Assembly: GCA_029941645.1 (NCBI GenBank)
Contig: JAPYSZ010000056.1
Span: 1 to 6,255, forward strand
DNA length: 6,255 nucleotides
Source: Candidatus Poseidoniia archaeon
GTDB lineage: Archaea; Thermoplasmatota; Poseidoniia; MGIII; CG-Epi1
Direction of reading: 5' to 3'
The position numbers and the translations under genes are program-made. The stretch's first letter is position 1. Each line of letters starts with the position of its first letter. Of the stretch, positions 6,178 to 6,255 are shown piece after piece. A model generated the notes under the pieces. That model did not search any database and had not been told where the DNA came from. It saw only the letters and a program-made list of their open reading frames with translations.

Positions 6178-6254
6178 TGGTGGACCCGTCGGGATTTGAA
6201 CCCGAGGCCTCCTGCTTGCAAAGCAGGCGATCTTCCAGGCTGATCTACGGGCCC
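6178..6254 (-). tRNA. tRNA-Ala (anticodon UGC)
   Basis: The minus strand folds into a full cloverleaf of 74 bases plus an encoded CCA (6180-6178). The acceptor arms GGGCCCG and CGGGTCC include the G3-U70 wobble pair that identifies alanine tRNAs, with discriminator A73. The D-stem is GATC/GATC around a loop with GG. The anticodon stem CCTGC/GCAGG encloses TTTGCAA with anticodon TGC, and the T-arm is TCGGG-TTCAAAT-CCCGA. The GATC D-stem and TTCAAAT loop are typical of archaeal tRNA-Ala. No intron is present. The gene is complete, and only one base lies beyond its 5' end in this window. Confidence 0.97.
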
Positions 6255-6255
6255 G

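Noticed and set aside
6178..6255. tRNA gene as an integration (att) site for a mobile element
   Set aside because: No integrase gene and no repeated copy of the tRNA 3' end is present elsewhere in the window, and the neighbouring protease looks like an ordinary chromosomal gene.
1..6255. Strong avoidance of CTAG expected if CTAG is a restricted site
   Set aside because: I count 17 CTAG sites, close to what base composition would give by rough estimate, so there is no visible depletion in this window.

Overview
This is a compact, A/T-rich window (roughly two-thirds A+T by eye) that looks archaeal. The strongest evidence is the tRNA-Ala at the right end, with its archaeal-type D-stem (GATC/GATC), T-loop TTCAAAT and encoded CCA. 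Several genes also lack a Shine-Dalgarno motif but have a TATA-like element about 24-31 bases before the chosen start, which suggests leaderless or short-leader transcripts. A low-GC marine Thermoplasmatota lineage (Marine Group II/III type) would fit, but this assignment is inference from style and gene content. No marker gene here proves it.

Layout. Bases 1-145 are non-coding as far as I can tell, with a small hairpin and a possible promoter. The plus strand carries two genes. One is a 119-residue protein of unknown function with a CALC (CxxC) motif (146-505). The other is a 12-helix MATE-family efflux transporter (553-1941). The MATE gene meets the minus-strand set tail to tail, with a 12-base overlap at 1930-1941.

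The minus strand, in transcription order from the right, has: tRNA-Ala(UGC) (6254-6178); a secreted, membrane-anchored subtilisin-like protease (6133-4304); a tandem-ACT protein (4272-3895); a small Smr-domain protein (3889-3635); a LysE/RhtB-type amino-acid exporter (3621-3010); and a solitary TSPPY-type DNA methyltransferase (2973-1930). ACT, Smr and LysE are separated by 5 and 13 bases and probably form one operon, driven by a TATA-like element in the 31-base gap after the protease. The methyltransferase follows after a 36-base gap (21 bases if the earlier ATG is used) and may be read through or use its own promoter.

How the genes may work together. The clearest functional grouping is the ACT-Smr-LysE set, where an amino-acid-binding sensor may be paired with an exporter. 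The protease could release amino acids or peptides outside the cell, but it appears to be a separate transcription unit. The methyltransferase has no restriction partner in the window. No stretch longer than 300 bases lacks a gene. I found no CRISPR array, insertion sequence or prophage gene.
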